The notes below the pieces were generated by a model. It saw only the letters and a list, made by a program, of their open reading frames with translations. It was not told where the DNA came from and searched no databases. This document shows, in pieces, positions 13,050-24,534 of a stretch of 64,000 nucleotides of DNA. Every line of letters starts with the position of its first letter. The first letter of the stretch is position 1. The position numbers were made by a program, and so were the translations under genes. The stretch is from Tubiluchus corallicola (taxonomy: Eukaryota > Priapulida > Priapulimorpha > Priapulimorphida > Tubiluchidae): contig JAQGDQ010000124.1 of the NCBI GenBank assembly GCA_030141605.1, positions 501,001 through 565,000 on the forward strand, given 5' to 3'.

Positions 13050-13332
13050 AAAGCCTAAGGATTCACCAATTTGTAATGGAGCATCATGAAATTTATAGAC
13101 ATATGCTAAAATAAAGTTCACATCGACTGGTGATGTTGGATTGTCGATCCGCCATTTCGAATTCAAGATGGCGGCAAAGACGTCAATTTTGAATAAAGCC
13201 TAAGGCTCAGCCAGTTGGCAATGAATTGTCACGAAATTTATCAAAATATATTATAGTAAATTATGTATCGATTAACGGAGTCGGCTGCCATCTTGAATTC
13301 AAGATGTTGACATTGACGTCATTTCTAATCCA
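13050..13332. repeat. 145-bp tandem duplication with CCATCTT palindromes and CRE sites
   Basis: Two diverged copies start at the AAAGCCTAAGG words at 13,050 and 13,195. Each contains a CATGAAATTTAT-like or CACGAAATTTAT word, then a palindrome around TTCGAATTCAAGATGG or CTTGAATTCAAGATG, then a GACGTCA site. Copy 1 carries AAGATGGCGGC, the known YY1 consensus. Whether it is regulatory or just a decayed repeat is open. Confidence 0.6.
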
Positions 13333-16310
13333 ACATCTTGAACTCAACGAATCACTCGACCAATAGTTCGATTCGAACTTGTTGATGTAAAAATAATTAC
13401 ACTTATGTAGAGTAATTAGTAAGTACATGCCGCACTTACGTAAATGTTATACATAAAGTAAAGTAGCGAACTTGCATAGTTAAAATGCGTGTATTGCTAC
13501 AAAGAAGTCGTTATTAACTTAGCACGTTTTTACCTGAATTGTATTGTACTATAACTCTTGATAAATTTATTTTTCTTAGAAAGTTAGGGAGACCATTTCT
13601 CTAAAATATGCCTTTGGTTGAGTGAACATCTGGAAAATTGTCTGTCGCTTCAAAAAAATAAATACGTTTTTCAACAACAAAACGAAAAAGTATCACATGT
13701 AGCAGAGTAGAGCCGACCTGAGTTTCGTGAAGCTGAGGTTGTGGCTTGTGCATTTGGCGAGATTCGATAACCGACATTAGCAGGTTAGTCAGACTCGTGA
13801 AAGTGTTGTAGACTGAAAAAATAAATTGCTGGAAAAACAGTTTTAGATGTATAATTCTACTCTGTATTGTATTCTACTCAGAATCCAAATATACACACAC
13901 CGCAGTAAACATCGTTGAAAAACAGTCAAAGTAAGGTCTTATTCACATCTGAGTAAAATATTATTTTGAACACCCCACTGTCTACGTTTATTGCTTATTG
14001 CTCTTATCTAGCAGCCTAGTAAAAACCGTTACGTTCATAGAGAAGCCAAGTGCTCTAGTTTACATACAAAATGTGTAGCGGAAGTAAAAATATTAAGTGA
14101 TAATCACAAAGTGTATTGATAGGTGTCAGCACGAACTTAGTGCCAATGAAAAATTAATTTCAAAAATACAAATCAAAAGTAATAAATCACAGTCAATTAA
14201 TTAATTAATTATAAACTGAATATTAAATTGAGCTCGCATCTGCGACACCATGTGAGCTAATATGTAATGACATACAAAAAATTATAAAGCAAGTTTCTTT
14301 CTGCTAAAGTTAAATTTTTTTATAATTACTACAGAAAATTATAATTAGATAGAAGTCGTAAAACGTCCAGGCTGTCAATATTTTCAAAAACGAAAAACCA
14401 CAACATTTTCTGCTATCACCGAAATCAAAGTGAAATTGAAACAAACAGTAGCTACGAAACGAAACAAAAGCAAACACACAATGCCCAGTTGCATTTCGTA
14501 TTGTACTTTGCTTTAATACAACATTCGCAAGGAAATTATTACCATATCTTTGGTCGCATGACGTTGATAGGAGAGGAATGGGGCGGCATTACGACATACA
14601 GCGGTATAGGACATATCCTTTTTCACAACACCGTTGTTTGTAGTAAAAGCAGGTGATATAGGATTCCAAATTTCTAATAACACATTTTTATTGTAGTAGA
14701 CGCTTCTACTCTGTCACTTTCTCTCTATCACGCTGCGCTCTGTAACGGAAATTAAAAATTCCGACTGTTATCGTACAACTATAACGTAATTATTTCGGTA
14801 CACTGAACAATTTAGTTTTACTGGATTTCGTCATAATAAAGTAAACAGCACTGTTGGGATTAATGTCCACAAATGACATTATATTCGCATCATTAGATGA
14901 AGCTTTTAATTAACCCGCCAAGACTCGTACAGCAGAGTCAGCATGTCAGTGCACGTGGACACCGACTTAACGAAAATGGGTGACTTAATTATTAACACGC
15001 TTGTTTTTTATTCTCTTTTCCAACCGTTAAAAATTTCGCAGTGTGCACCCGATGTTTGTTCAAAATATTGAAAATGATCTTGAATGAGCGGATTTTGAAA
15101 TGTGCCTTGCGTGAAAACTCAGTTGTGCATCTGGCACCGTGCTAGTTACAGCAAAAAACACAAGCAAAAAATGTGGTAATCCACAATCTATAATATTGTC
15201 TGTTCTCATTTGTCTGGCATTGTGTGGCGATAACATTCATTGAAAACATGATAAAACACACAGAAAAACACACATTAGTTTCATAGTAACTAAAAAAAGT
15301 AGTGAAATTAGTTACAATCTTAACTAACATGTTGAAAGCAGATCTCTAACTCAACAAGTATAGAATGTTTCAGAGCTCACTACAAACTTTGATTTCTAAT
15401 TTTCCTTTCAAAATTTTCTTCAATCTCACCAAGTTCTTGCACGAATCGAAAGGGTACTTTGGCTGCCGTTTTTGGCAATCATTCTTGTTTATTTTTTACT
15501 GGAGGCAACGTTACTATGGCAACGACACTAACGTTAGAAATGAGGTGCAAAATCTCCGCCTGGCAAGTGGTCCTTCAAATAATGGGTCCTCCAATCGAAG
15601 TTTGGGGAAATGAGAACACTGTGTAAGCCACATTATTACGCATTTGAATCATTAATTATGTCACTGCAAGATTATATTAGGCAAAAATTTATGCAAACGG
15701 CCCAACAAACGTTTATGAATTCGAAATAACAATTTACCCGAAGGATGTTGAACAAGCATCTTGAAATATTGCTGTGGGAAAGGCACGTGTTAATGATCAG
15801 CAAAAGTGTTTCGAAGAATGTGGCGAAAATAGCGAAGCCTATCAGTTTTATAGTGCTATTCAGATTTTCGTCTAATTTGACTGAAGAATCCCCAAAGTTT
15901 TTAGCTTATCTGTAGCTATTTTCCGACAAATAATTTTGTTTATTAAAAACATGTAGAAAATATAAAGTGTATAAGGACATGAGATATCCTGTATTTCGAC
16001 AGCAAATGACCTCTGTTTCATAGAAATCGGCTTTCCCACTGTTACGGATTTATTAGGAATGCGCAGTACAGGTATTTTAGCCGTATTCTTTCAGATCGAA
16101 CAGATGCGGTTGATGACTCCTTCATCTTTGCCTGCAATCTGTGTATAGGTGCAGCATTTGCTATATCTGAAAACGTTGTTAGTATAGGAAGGCGATATTC
16201 TTGAAGATGATTTAACAGCCTGAAATACCGAATTCGACAATCAGAAAAGACAAAATGTATAACATATCGCGAGTTAAATCCAGATGTCGAACGTTTATAA
16301 CTCTAACATA
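13333..16310. other. gene-free AT-rich DNA
   Basis: No supported gene was seen. The open frames are short and AT-driven. Confidence 0.4.
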
Positions 16311-16760
16311 CCAGAAATCCAAAGGGTGAAGCTTGCTGCTCACAAGCTTACGCTGGCCGCTGGGCTCAGTTACCGAGGGAAAACGCTTGGTTTCGTGTGA
16401 GGCTGGTACAGACAGAGGACCATGTTATATGTGAATGCACACAGATTCGTAATTTGAGAATGAACTATAATAATAATGCAGATTTCTCAAACTACGGCCA
16501 TTTTTCCAATCTGAAGCAAATTTCGTTTACCAATTTGTAACAGAGGCGTCAAATATGTATGATAATGGTGATTGTGATTAATCATGCTGTAATAATTTAT
16601 AAAACTGAATGTAACATCCAGTCGTAATGGTACATAAGTGAAATTTTGTGGAAAATATTTCGTACACTTCGAATGTTATTTTTTACGGAATGATTCTGTT
16701 GTGACCATCTCCTTGATTGTGTGTTTATATCAGTCAATAAATTTATCTATCTATCTATTA
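16311..16760 (+). pseudogene. LINE 3' end (C-terminal Zn-knuckle region)
   Basis: A frame reads AAHKLTLAAG at about 16,334 and, after a one-base shift, GRWAQLPREN followed by QTEDHVICEC and NLR. This matches the C-terminal His/Cys region of non-LTR retrotransposon ORF2 proteins (general pattern GRW..-PREnR..-QTE.HV...C). The frame then ends and a non-coding tail runs to a TCTA microsatellite at 16,741-16,759, as expected for a LINE 3' terminus. It is 5'-truncated and frameshifted. Confidence 0.65.
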
Positions 16761-16864
16761 TGTCAGCTTGAGAGCTTAACACCCACCCCTCGTATTAAGT
16801 TATAGTGTAAATGTGGCCGCTGGAGATCTATGCGGACGAGAGCAGACTTCGAACACATTGTAAA

Positions 16865-17186
16865 ATGGCAGAATTAAGAGAAGGCAAGCTTCATCAAAAG
16901 GATCAGGAGATTCAAGCGAACGTTAGTGTTAAAAAATGTGAAGCAGAATGCATTTAAAATGAAAGCGAGTGAAAGAAGGTAAAAGATGAAAAGAAGCAAA
17001 TTCAATTAGAAAATAGAAAAATTACGTATACAAGTATAAGAAAATAAGGAACAGGGAGAAATCTCAATTATATAAATGATTTAAACAAGTTAATTACACA
17101 GTTGTTCCTAAACAACGAGAAAGACGCACAAAGAGAGACACTAAAGAACGTCTCACAAATATGGGTGATTATAGGCAGTAGTAATT
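16865..17186 (+). pseudogene. decayed coiled-coil reading frame
   Basis: From an ATG at 16,865 a single frame stays Lys/Glu/Gln-rich for about 107 codons (MAELREGKLHQKDQEIQ, then KDEKKQIQLENRKI, then LNNEKDAQRETLKN) and is broken by three in-frame stops. The composition suggests a former coiled coil, perhaps a retroelement ORF1 given the LINE tail just upstream. No family can be named. Confidence 0.3.
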
Positions 17187-18379
17187 TGATGAGATAACAG
17201 AGTTCCAAAAATAGATCTTCCTGAAAATCGAAGCTAACAACGAAAGCATAACATTAAAAGAAGTAAAGAAGAAACAAATAAAATTTAAAAAGCTCCCATT
17301 CCTGTAAATTGCGTATACAAACATTATTTTCACTGCTTTATTGAAATTAGTGAAAAGCATAAACTAACTATATTTAAACATGGCAATGTTATTCACAGAA
17401 ATGAAGGACAGGGTGGCAATAGAAAAATAATCATGTTTTCCTTTTTGACAAAGGTGGTACTGCAAGCTAATTTACTGTAGAATTTGACATTATTATCTAA
17501 AAGATAAGGTGAACGACAACGCTTGTTAATTTTCATAGTGATGACAGGGTAACAAATATATGGAATGGACTTAAAATTGCGTGATGCGCTGGAACTAAAA
17601 GAAATATAAGTGTTGCAAGTTTGAAATAATTGTAAGTTTTGAAGACAGATAGGTATCGGATTGCAAAACAAGAACAAGCAAATTATGGGCAAACTAAAGT
17701 GTGGCCAAACGAAATTTTTAATACGGAACTGAACTGAAAAAAATTTATAGGCGTGACATGACAGAAGAGATAGTAATGAATCTTTGATTTTTAACACATG
17801 ATGTAAGCCACATAAAGGATCAAATGACAAAGTGGGCGTAAATAAAGATTAAAAGCCTGATTAAACAATAGCAAATAAGAAAAAACTAATTGACTTAATG
17901 TTGTTAAAGTGTAATAGCAGATTTATAATCAGCAGTAATAGAAAAGGAAGAGACACATTTAGATAAATAGAAACGAAAGGTTATACTTGTCATTACAAAA
18001 ACTTAGTATGTACATGCAGAGATAAATCGCTTGGAATCGGATGGATTTTAGCAACAAAAATGCACTAGAAGCGGTGATAACAATGTATAATAGAGCCTGA
18101 TAATCCCCATGGTTATTAGTTATTGTGAAATACTGATACTCACAATTCATGCATCTCGGGACTGTTGAGCAAGTATAGAACAACTTGAAACAATGTAAAG
18201 GACGTGTGTGCATGAATAAAGGAACATATTCATTTAGCAAGAAATAATGACGAGAATTAGGAGGTGTCTATTTTTCTGGAAAAACGATGACATGACAGAA
18301 AATCCATTTATGTACGAAGAAGTCATTAACCATGGGAACATAATCGTGATACAGAGTGACAACTGGAAAACGTTGAGCA
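17187..18379. other. gene-free AT-rich DNA
   Basis: The longest frame here is 145 codons on the reverse strand (17,393-17,830). It has no domain, no splice context and the composition of translated AT-rich DNA. No gene is supported. Confidence 0.4.
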
Positions 18380-18740
18380 TGATAACACGAATGTAGGAAA
18401 AAATGGCACAGGAAAAAACGGCATACTTAGTAAAATATGCGGTTTTGTCTGTAATAGCTTATGCTTAACACGCAAAACTATCTAACATATTTCCAAGAAA
18501 CTTTGTGAAGAAAGGCGGGAATAGGGTGTCAAAATGGAAATCTTTTTGGTAATTCGTTTTTCGCGAAACGTGTCTGAACACCTGCTTTTCGATTTGTGCC
18601 ATTTTTTCCTGTACCAATTTTACCACGCACCAGATAACACAGTTTATTGCAACTTGTATGACGTATGACGACGACAAAATAATGGTAATGAGAAATAAAG
18701 ATGTTCAGCCAAATGAAAAATAATAATCGTTCAGTGTAAA
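18380..18740 (-). repeat. dispersed repeat, inverted relative to 43.37-43.84 kb
   Basis: The reverse strand matches 43,371-43,840 in order: AAAATGGTACAGG and AAATGGCACAAAT words, then GGTGTTC, then CCCGCCTTTCTTCACA, then GAAAT.TG.TAGATAGTTTT, then TTACAGACAAAAC. A second GGAAAAAATGGCACAGGAAA stretch at about 18,396 in opposite sense gives the element inverted ends. No coding capacity is seen; it is probably a non-autonomous transposon. Confidence 0.6.
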
Positions 18741-20949
18741 TGTGCTGAGAGTTGACTACTAGGTTGCTCGAATACAATGATTAGTACACCAGCTCCAAAC
18801 ATGATACGGGATAGGTCCAAACAACCTAAAAACCACAGAGCTCCTGTTAGGTTACTAGGCATTACATAATCACAAGTGTTTGCTAAGGTGCATAGATTTT
18901 GAACATAGACAGGAATTTAAAGGTTTTGATTGTAAAAAAAAATATAAAAATAGCTAGCTAATCAGAATGTTCACAAAAATGTTCAGCCATTCTGGACTAC
19001 GATACAGTAATATTTTTTGGATATGACATGTTGCATATTTGAAACGCGCACGTCTTATTAGTTTACAGCGACATATGACTGTTTGAGTGTTTATTTGTCT
19101 GCTTGGAATACTCGCAGCTGTCGCTGAAAAGGATCGACCGTATAAGCGGAAATCAGTAATCACCAAGTGCAGAAAAAGTAACGACGATTACCCATATTTC
19201 TACAACGCTTGTCTACGAAACGCTGTTAGCCAGATTATGAATGTCAACAGTTTTTTCAAGCCGGTAGTGTGAGTAAAATAAGGACAAAATAGGTAAAGTG
19301 CGAAATAACTCGCTAAGCTCGTTTATCTTGTTGGCTTTGGCCACCGTTTATGTAAAAAGTTTGATTTCACATGTAAAGACAATTTTAAAAGGTTTTGGCC
19401 GTGTAGGCCTAGCACTAGTATTAGTAGCAATCATACTGGACTTTATAGCGGATCTTTCTTAGCGCTTTATATTTTCCCAAGGAATTAAGAACAATGAACT
19501 CAGTGTTTGAAGCTGTAAAATCGATAGGGGAACGTTTAGGCTAGTAAATAGTGCTGCGTGAAATGTTAACGCTTGCTCGACATCCTTTGGTACGCTTCTC
19601 CTACCACCTTGTGTACTGCGCTGCCGTATACTGCTTTCTGTGTACCGCAGCGCCATTTGCTGCCTAATGGGACATAACAGAATGGTACACAGTGAGATGG
19701 TACGCTTTGATGTCAAGCAAGCACCTCGAAGCGTACAACGTAGTGTTTTATTTAACCCTCCTGACGTAACTGCGTAATATAATACAGATTGCCACCTGAT
19801 TTTCTGCTAAAATGCACCCACGCATGCGAATACCTTTTTTAAATACTCCAAACAAGCCCACGCCAATCAAGGTAGAGCAACAATATGATTTTGAAGCCTG
19901 TCAAGTTGGTTAATATAACAAGCTGTGGCACCAGTTGTGAGGGCAGCCCATGCTAGTTCAAATAGTTAATTTGCAAAGATAGAATACGATTTCAGGAAAT
20001 TGATAATTACAAGCACAATATAGACATCCCACTACTTTTTTCTATATTCTTAGCCACTTTTATAAGATGTTTCTCCAATCTAAAATTATCAGAACACAAG
20101 CTAAGGCAAAATCAAAGTTTTGACTTGAATGTCACAGTATGACTTGCCAATTGTTATTCAACACTAATGCTTACAAGATAAAGTAGTAGTGGACTACTAC
20201 CACTAACACATTGATTTGGTCATGGAAATCAGGTATGTAACTGAGATTATTCGCTGCAGCAAATTGATTTACAACTGGATTGATTTGGGATGTACGAAAG
20301 ATGCATTGTATGGAGGAAATTTCTATATAAATGACTCTGTAAATTTCATCCAATTGTGCCAAATACATGCATGAATGACAAGACAGCATGGCAGAGATTC
20401 GTGGTTGAATCAAATAAAAGTCCAGATCTACATTAATATCTTTTAACTTTTAATGCATCTGGGGCACATGGCACATTCAATGTCTATTTGGGATTATTTG
20501 TTGCACAAAGTTGGAATTATTTTTGGATACTGAGTATTACCCTTTTTTGTGAACACAATCTTCAATTCCATTTCTAACAGTTATATTGCTGGAACCTAAG
20601 TTAACTCACAAATAATCACAGCTAATTTTCAAATGAAAACTGAATTTTAACTAGACATTAAGGTGCTGCCATCTACATTCGACATGAACATCGCGTGATA
20701 CTTCACTTTAACATTGACTGATTACTTGAAGAATCTCAAACAACTAGGTCTAATGTTAAATTTCACAAGTTTAAACAATTGATTTTCAGAATTCTAGTTA
20801 AACACAATTTTCAGAATTTTTACATGATGCAAAACTAGTAAAATGTAAGGTTTCAAAGAAGACATACAGTAATCATAGCAATAGGGTACATGAATTTTGA
20901 AAACATAAGTATAGTTCATTGCCTGTCAAAAGCAAAGACTTGGTCAATA
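18741..20949. other. gene-free DNA
   Basis: No supported gene was seen. A frame at 19,087-19,272 starts with a hydrophobic stretch but has no ATG (it begins at GTG), and no splice signals place it in a gene. Confidence 0.4.
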
Positions 20950-21771
20950 TAGGGATGCACCAAATGCACATTTTCATCAGCCAAACTGTAATCGAATGTT
21001 TTACTCTTGGGTACCACAGAACCGAAGCTTAACCGAATGAAAAGCTTTGCTGCCGCACCGAATTCTGAATAAAACATCAAGTTAAATTGGAATACTGGAC
21101 CGAAGCCGAACCATTTTTTTACCGAAACTGAATCAAATTTTTTTGTAATTTTAATTAAAAGAGTTATAAAATCTGAAATTTTTTATCATTTTAAGTTAGT
21201 AGTGATTGGTAAGTTGTGTAAAATTGTTCTTATTACTAAATCTGCATTTCTTTATTGTTTTGTAGTAATTAAGTATTTTAAGGGCCACCCTAATTCTTTC
21301 AAAAGCTATTCAAACTATTTTGTATAATCAACAAAAACAGTATTTAAGCAAAACTGCAATAGTTTAATTGTTTACTGGCTCGAGTTCCCATTGATTTATT
21401 TTGGATTTTTATTATATACATCATGTATAAGCAAACACAGCACTGCTTTGCTATTGCACAATGCGCATTAACGTAACTTGTGTGCCAACTGCGCATTTCA
21501 TCTTTGAGTTAGCATACAGAAAGCAAAATGTCAGCTGTTGAGTCGAGTTCGCTGTTTACTATCAGCTTTTTTCGGATAAATTTTTCTAAGTGTTGTAGGT
21601 AAAAATTCGGTTTGTTGAATGTAATTCGAATGTGACGATTGTTAAAAAAGTAACTTTGGTATACCAATGGTTCACCGAACCTTTAGTGCTTACAACAAAG
21701 TTTATCAGACTGCATTTTTTGACCGATATTCGGGGAAAGATTCATTGATCCGAATATTCCGTGTAGCCCTA
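20950..21771. mobile_element. hAT-like non-autonomous element
   Basis: It begins TAGGGATGCACCAAATG and ends CGTGTAGCCCTA, so the inverted repeat TAGGG.T.CAC is imperfect. The flanking octamers GGTCAATA and GATCAACA agree at six of eight positions, as expected for an aged 8-bp hAT target duplication. The inside is rich in ACCGAA words and has no transposase frame. Confidence 0.55.
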
Positions 21772-23630
21772 GATCAACACTCGTAAATAATTGTTAAGTT
21801 CACTAGAATAGAAGACCGAGACAAGGTTTTTAGTGTAAAGAAAAAATCAGCTATGTAAAAGAAATTAGATTCTTTGTAACTAGCAAGATGCACATTAACA
21901 TATAAAGCCTCAAGGTCATAAAAGAGCTCTTTGTACATAAAGATAATATTGACATTATTTATTGATTTTAATTTTTTATTAATCTTGTAATTGCGTATAT
22001 TATTTTTTCATTTTTTTTCAATTTAAACAATATTGCACTGTTGCCAGACACTTTGTAAAATTTACTGCTCCAAATCTATGGAACACAATATCAATTTATG
22101 TCACAACACATTGAACATTTTATGGCTTTAAAAGATCCGAATTAATCCTAATTCTAATGCATTCTTTGGGTTTTGCCGTGAAGTGCGATACTCACAGTAC
22201 ATCCTGTGGCTGGTTACTTTACAGTTCTTATTTTCATACGTTTGCATCAAAGTCTCTGCTGAACTTTCTATTTCATTTCTCTTTGCTGTTTGTCTATCTT
22301 ATTGTGTTGCTTTGTCTTTACTATTCTCTGTTTTTCTATAATAGTTTCTCTTGTCAGCTAACCAGTTTTTTCTCCACTTTTCATGGTGGCTTCACAAGCT
22401 TTGCTTCTTAACCACCATCCAGCATATGTTTCTGGTTGATAAACTATTACGTAGTTTAGTAACTGTATTAATATAGTTCTTTTACAATTATTGCAATTAT
22501 ATTTGCATTTTTTCCCTAACTGTATCACATAATAGCATATAAATATAAATTTATTACAATTATTGTAACTATAATTGATTTAATTTATAATAGTTATAAT
22601 GTGATAATGAATATTGTAATTATGCTAAAGTGGGTAATGAATTACAATTACAAAAGTATCTTATTGAAGCACGTGAAGCAGACATATTGAGTCAATTATG
22701 TGGAGTTATCTGAGTCTATTATCGACAGTTTTTATATACATTTGAATAGAAGTGATCTCTACCAGATGTTTTTGAGTCAGTTAGGTGACTGATTGTATTA
22801 ACCATCTGAGTCTAATAAATGATGCCTACTGTATATATATTTACGCAATAATATATATGTGTATGCATATGTATACTTAAAATACCCGCATTATATAATA
22901 AATAAAATATAATAAAATAAAATAAATAATCATAATAAAATAAGTAGTCATCAATAAAAAAATAAATAAATGGTTTGGACATACATTTATTGCTGATATT
23001 TTAGAAATTTTGTGACTAACACATCGTGACGTTGTTAATACAATTAAGAATAATTGCAATAGTTTTTTCTGTCTACTCTTCTACAAGTCTATGAAAACTA
23101 ATGTGATATGTCTGTGTTAGATTCATTTGTCAAGTTCATCCCATTAAGCAGACATTCACTTCTAATTAGTAATTCAGTAATAAAACTAACTCTGCCATTA
23201 ATTTTGCGTAAGTCCTATGCACAGACGCTCAAATGTCACTAAAATTTGCATTAATTTTAGAATTTTCCCTTAACGAGAATACGAGATCGGTTAGACATTT
23301 GCTAAAGGTTGTTCTTGTATCAGTTTGCAATCTTCCTTTTCCTGTCAATAGGGCAACACATGATTTTGTATACTGCTTCACAAGTATATTGTTTACAATA
23401 AACATATACTTTTATAAAAACTTATATAAGTATAAAAATTATTGTTGATGTGAAGTTCTGTTTTTTGGTTAGTTTAGCTGCTGTACTGGTGGCATCAACT
23501 GAAATACCTTCTAATGTATTTTTTTGCTATTATTAATTTAACTATTTGGAGTGTAGCTTTGTTTGACAAGACTTTACAGTTCAATATAATTTGCATTTAA
23601 AATTCTAACAAAAATATAAAATGAAAATAA
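21772..23630. other. gene-free, very AT-rich DNA
   Basis: It contains TA-rich and AATAAA-rich simple stretches at about 22,830-22,970 and no supported gene. Confidence 0.4.
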
Positions 23631-24043
23631 TTTAACAATAAAATTAGGTAATATTAACCAAGTTTGTGTTATTATCTAGAAATTATTTTTAAGAATAAAA
23701 CTGAATCGAAAATAGGCTTAAGCTTCATTCGGAAATTTATAATACAAAAGTTTTCCTAGAAAATGAATTTCTAAACATCTAAAATGCTTCATTGTTGCTT
23801 TTGTGAAATGTAACAAAATTTAACAATAAAATGATGTAATATTAACTAAGTTTATGTTATTATGTCGAAGTTATTTTAAGAACAAAACTGAAGTAAAATC
23901 AGGATTAAGTTCAATTAAACTTCTATAAAGGATCATAACGTAAGCAATTCATAACGTAAACATTTTCCTAGCAAATAAAGAAAATAAATTTTAAGCACGT
24001 AAAAAGCTGTATTATTGCCTTCAGAATGTTGAAGAATGTAACG
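23631..24043. repeat. 188-bp tandem duplication, diverged
   Basis: The word TTTAACAATAAAAT starts copies at 23,631 and 23,819. In both it is followed by GTAATATTAAC.AAGTTT.TGTTATTAT, then AAAACTGAA, and later TTTTCCTAG.AAAT. The copies have drifted considerably. Confidence 0.55.
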
Positions 24044-24534
24044 ATGATTGTGGCACCCTGTCCTGTTACAAAGGCTTTTCATTTGCTTTTTAGATGTTAA
24101 AGGCTATTGCAGTTTTATGCATAGACAGTTATGTAGTGTTCACTTATAATTGCAATTTCTTGCTTGGGCATTGCATTCACGAATGTGCTTATTTTTTAAA
24201 TGTTTGAATTTTTATAATTTGATAGATTATGCAGTGATGTTAGCCGGTCAGACAATCACACTTTTGGGACTATAATGCATTAGGTTTACAAAGTTGATTG
24301 GAAGGTAACCTGTATGTCTTAATGTATTTTGTACTTCAGCTTTTTTAAATAAATGTTCTTTAGAAATGTGACCATACATACGTAGAATAGTATTTTAGAA
24401 TCTTACGTATTTATCTTATATTTATAAGGGTCATGTGGTTGATGTGATCTTAAATAGCCTATTTTTTTTACTTAGAGTAGTTCTATATTCCAGAACTGAA
24501 ATACTGCTTGTTTTTCAGGTTTGTGCTAGCCATC

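Noticed and set aside
17393-17830. 145-codon reverse-strand frame
   Set aside because: It is the longest unexplained frame, but its composition is that of translated AT-rich DNA, with no motif, splice context or repeat membership.
19087-19272. 61-codon frame with a hydrophobic start and two later Cys, resembling a secreted peptide
   Set aside because: It begins at GTG with a stop close upstream, and no acceptor leads into it in frame.
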